From the NCBI GenBank assembly GCA_036667875.1, contig JAVWTD010000051.1, forward strand, positions 1 to 6,893: a DNA stretch of 6,893 bases. The letters run 5' to 3'. Positions 6,546 through 6,893 of this stretch are shown here, one piece after another. The translations under genes and the position numbers were made by a program. Each line of letters opens with the position of its first letter. The stretch's first letter is position 1. The notes under the pieces are model-generated. The model made no database searches, had not been told where the DNA came from, and saw only the letters and a list, made by a program, of their open reading frames with translations. This DNA comes from CAJGDV01 sp036667875. GTDB taxonomy: Bacteria > Bacillota_I > Bacilli_A > RF39 > UBA660.

Positions 6546-6893
6546 CTACAAAGCGGTTTTAAGAAGACGCGAACCCACAACGCTATCACTGCGAGTACTC
6601 GAGCAATTGAGATAGAAGTTACTGATTCCATCATAAGAAACTTCATACCAATAGCCACCGAACAGAACTATCCTGTTTCCTTGTTCACCAGTTTGCCAAT
6701 ATTGATCACCATACTTAACTCCAGCGTTTCCTCCTACAGCTGTTGGCATTTGTAAAAAGGGAAAGGTACTGTCATAACCCATTTTGGTAACATAACCATC
6801 GGTGCTTAACTTTTTGTAACCTGTTATTTTTGAATAAGTTCCTGTGAAATTTGATGATACATATTTTGAGGCATCTTTGCTTATGTAAAAATC
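6546..6893 (-). CDS. C-terminal part of a surface or phage-structure-like protein (5' end outside window)
   Basis: The frame is open from the window edge through 115 codons to TAG at 6548-6546. The ATG at 6782 is internal: codons before it (DFYISKDASKYV, TGYKKLSTDGYVTK) continue the same domain and no ribosome binding site precedes it. The visible part has no signal or membrane segment. It ends in a compact Gly/Trp/aromatic module: NRIVLFGGYWYEVSYDG (about 77-93), NFYLN (96-100) and VGSRLL (about 106-111). I recognise this layout (GG-W-x-G-x-F-x-LN-x-S-x-GxRL) from the C-terminal C-type-lectin-like ends of gut phage tail proteins and surface proteins. It matches what would be expected as the continuation of the domain starting at residue 286 of the left-edge prepilin-like protein, so it may be a paralogue. 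The last about 60 nt are near 50% GC, well above the surroundings. Function unknown; ligand or host binding is inferred. Confidence 0.75.
   Translation of the reverse strand, partial: DFYISKDASKYVSSNFTGTYSKITGYKKLSTDGYVTKMGYDSTFPFLQMPTAVGGNAGVKYGDQYWQTGEQGNRIVLFGGYWYEVSYDGISNFYLNCSSTRSDSVVGSRLLKTAL

Noticed and set aside
6780..6782. ATG at 6782 as the start of a small 78-residue protein
   Set aside because: The frame is open upstream to the window edge with continuous domain-like sequence and no ribosome binding site, so the ATG is an internal Met of a larger protein.
1..6893. CRISPR arrays, tRNA or rRNA genes, insertion sequences
   Set aside because: No regularly spaced direct repeats, cloverleaf-like sequences, rRNA motifs or transposase motifs were seen on either strand by eye.

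Overview
The window is AT-rich DNA of a low-GC Gram-positive bacterium, probably a Bacilli/Erysipelotrichia/Mollicutes-related gut lineage. The evidence is the A/T-biased codon use, AGGAGG-type ribosome binding sites, a Firmicutes-type T-box leader, and the sepF/divIVA/ileS neighbourhood typical of Firmicutes. Tryptophan is encoded by TGG in the genes checked and TGA serves as a stop (antiporter/ileS overlap), so this is standard bacterial code 11 and not the Mycoplasma code. The lineage assignment is inference.

Every gene lies on the minus strand, so transcription runs from high to low coordinates. At the right edge (6546-6893) is the C-terminal 115 codons of a surface- or phage-structure-like protein ending in a Trp/Gly/Asn-rich module, followed by a hairpin. 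Next come sepF (5960-6364) and divIVA (5435-5893), two FtsZ/pole-associated division proteins. divIVA has its own clear extended -10 promoter in the gap. Directly after the divIVA stop lies a T-box leader (about 5239-5430) with an Ile-type specifier (ATC), a textbook T-box sequence and a terminator. It controls a two-gene unit: a Na+/Ca2+ exchanger-family membrane protein (4266-5216) and a eukaryote-like type 2 isoleucyl-tRNA synthetase (1168-4269), overlapping by ATGA. An intrinsic terminator built into the end of ileS separates this unit from a large prepilin-like protein (1-1122). That protein has a type IV pilin N-terminus and two Ig-like repeats, then enters a phage-tail/surface-type domain that runs off the left edge.

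The most noteworthy points are: (i) a cation antiporter placed between an isoleucine T-box and ileS; (ii) an IleRS whose HIGH signature is swapped to GLHH, the altered motif linked to extreme mupirocin resistance; (iii) two accessory genes flanking the housekeeping block that seem to carry the front and the back of the same kind of C-terminal domain; (iv) a locally GC-rich 3' end of the right-hand gene that resembles the variable C-type-lectin-like end of diversity-generating retroelement targets; and (v) a DivIVA without the usual N-terminal residues and without the membrane-inserting Phe. No complete novel system (reverse transcriptase, nuclease, CRISPR, transposase) is visible in the window itself.
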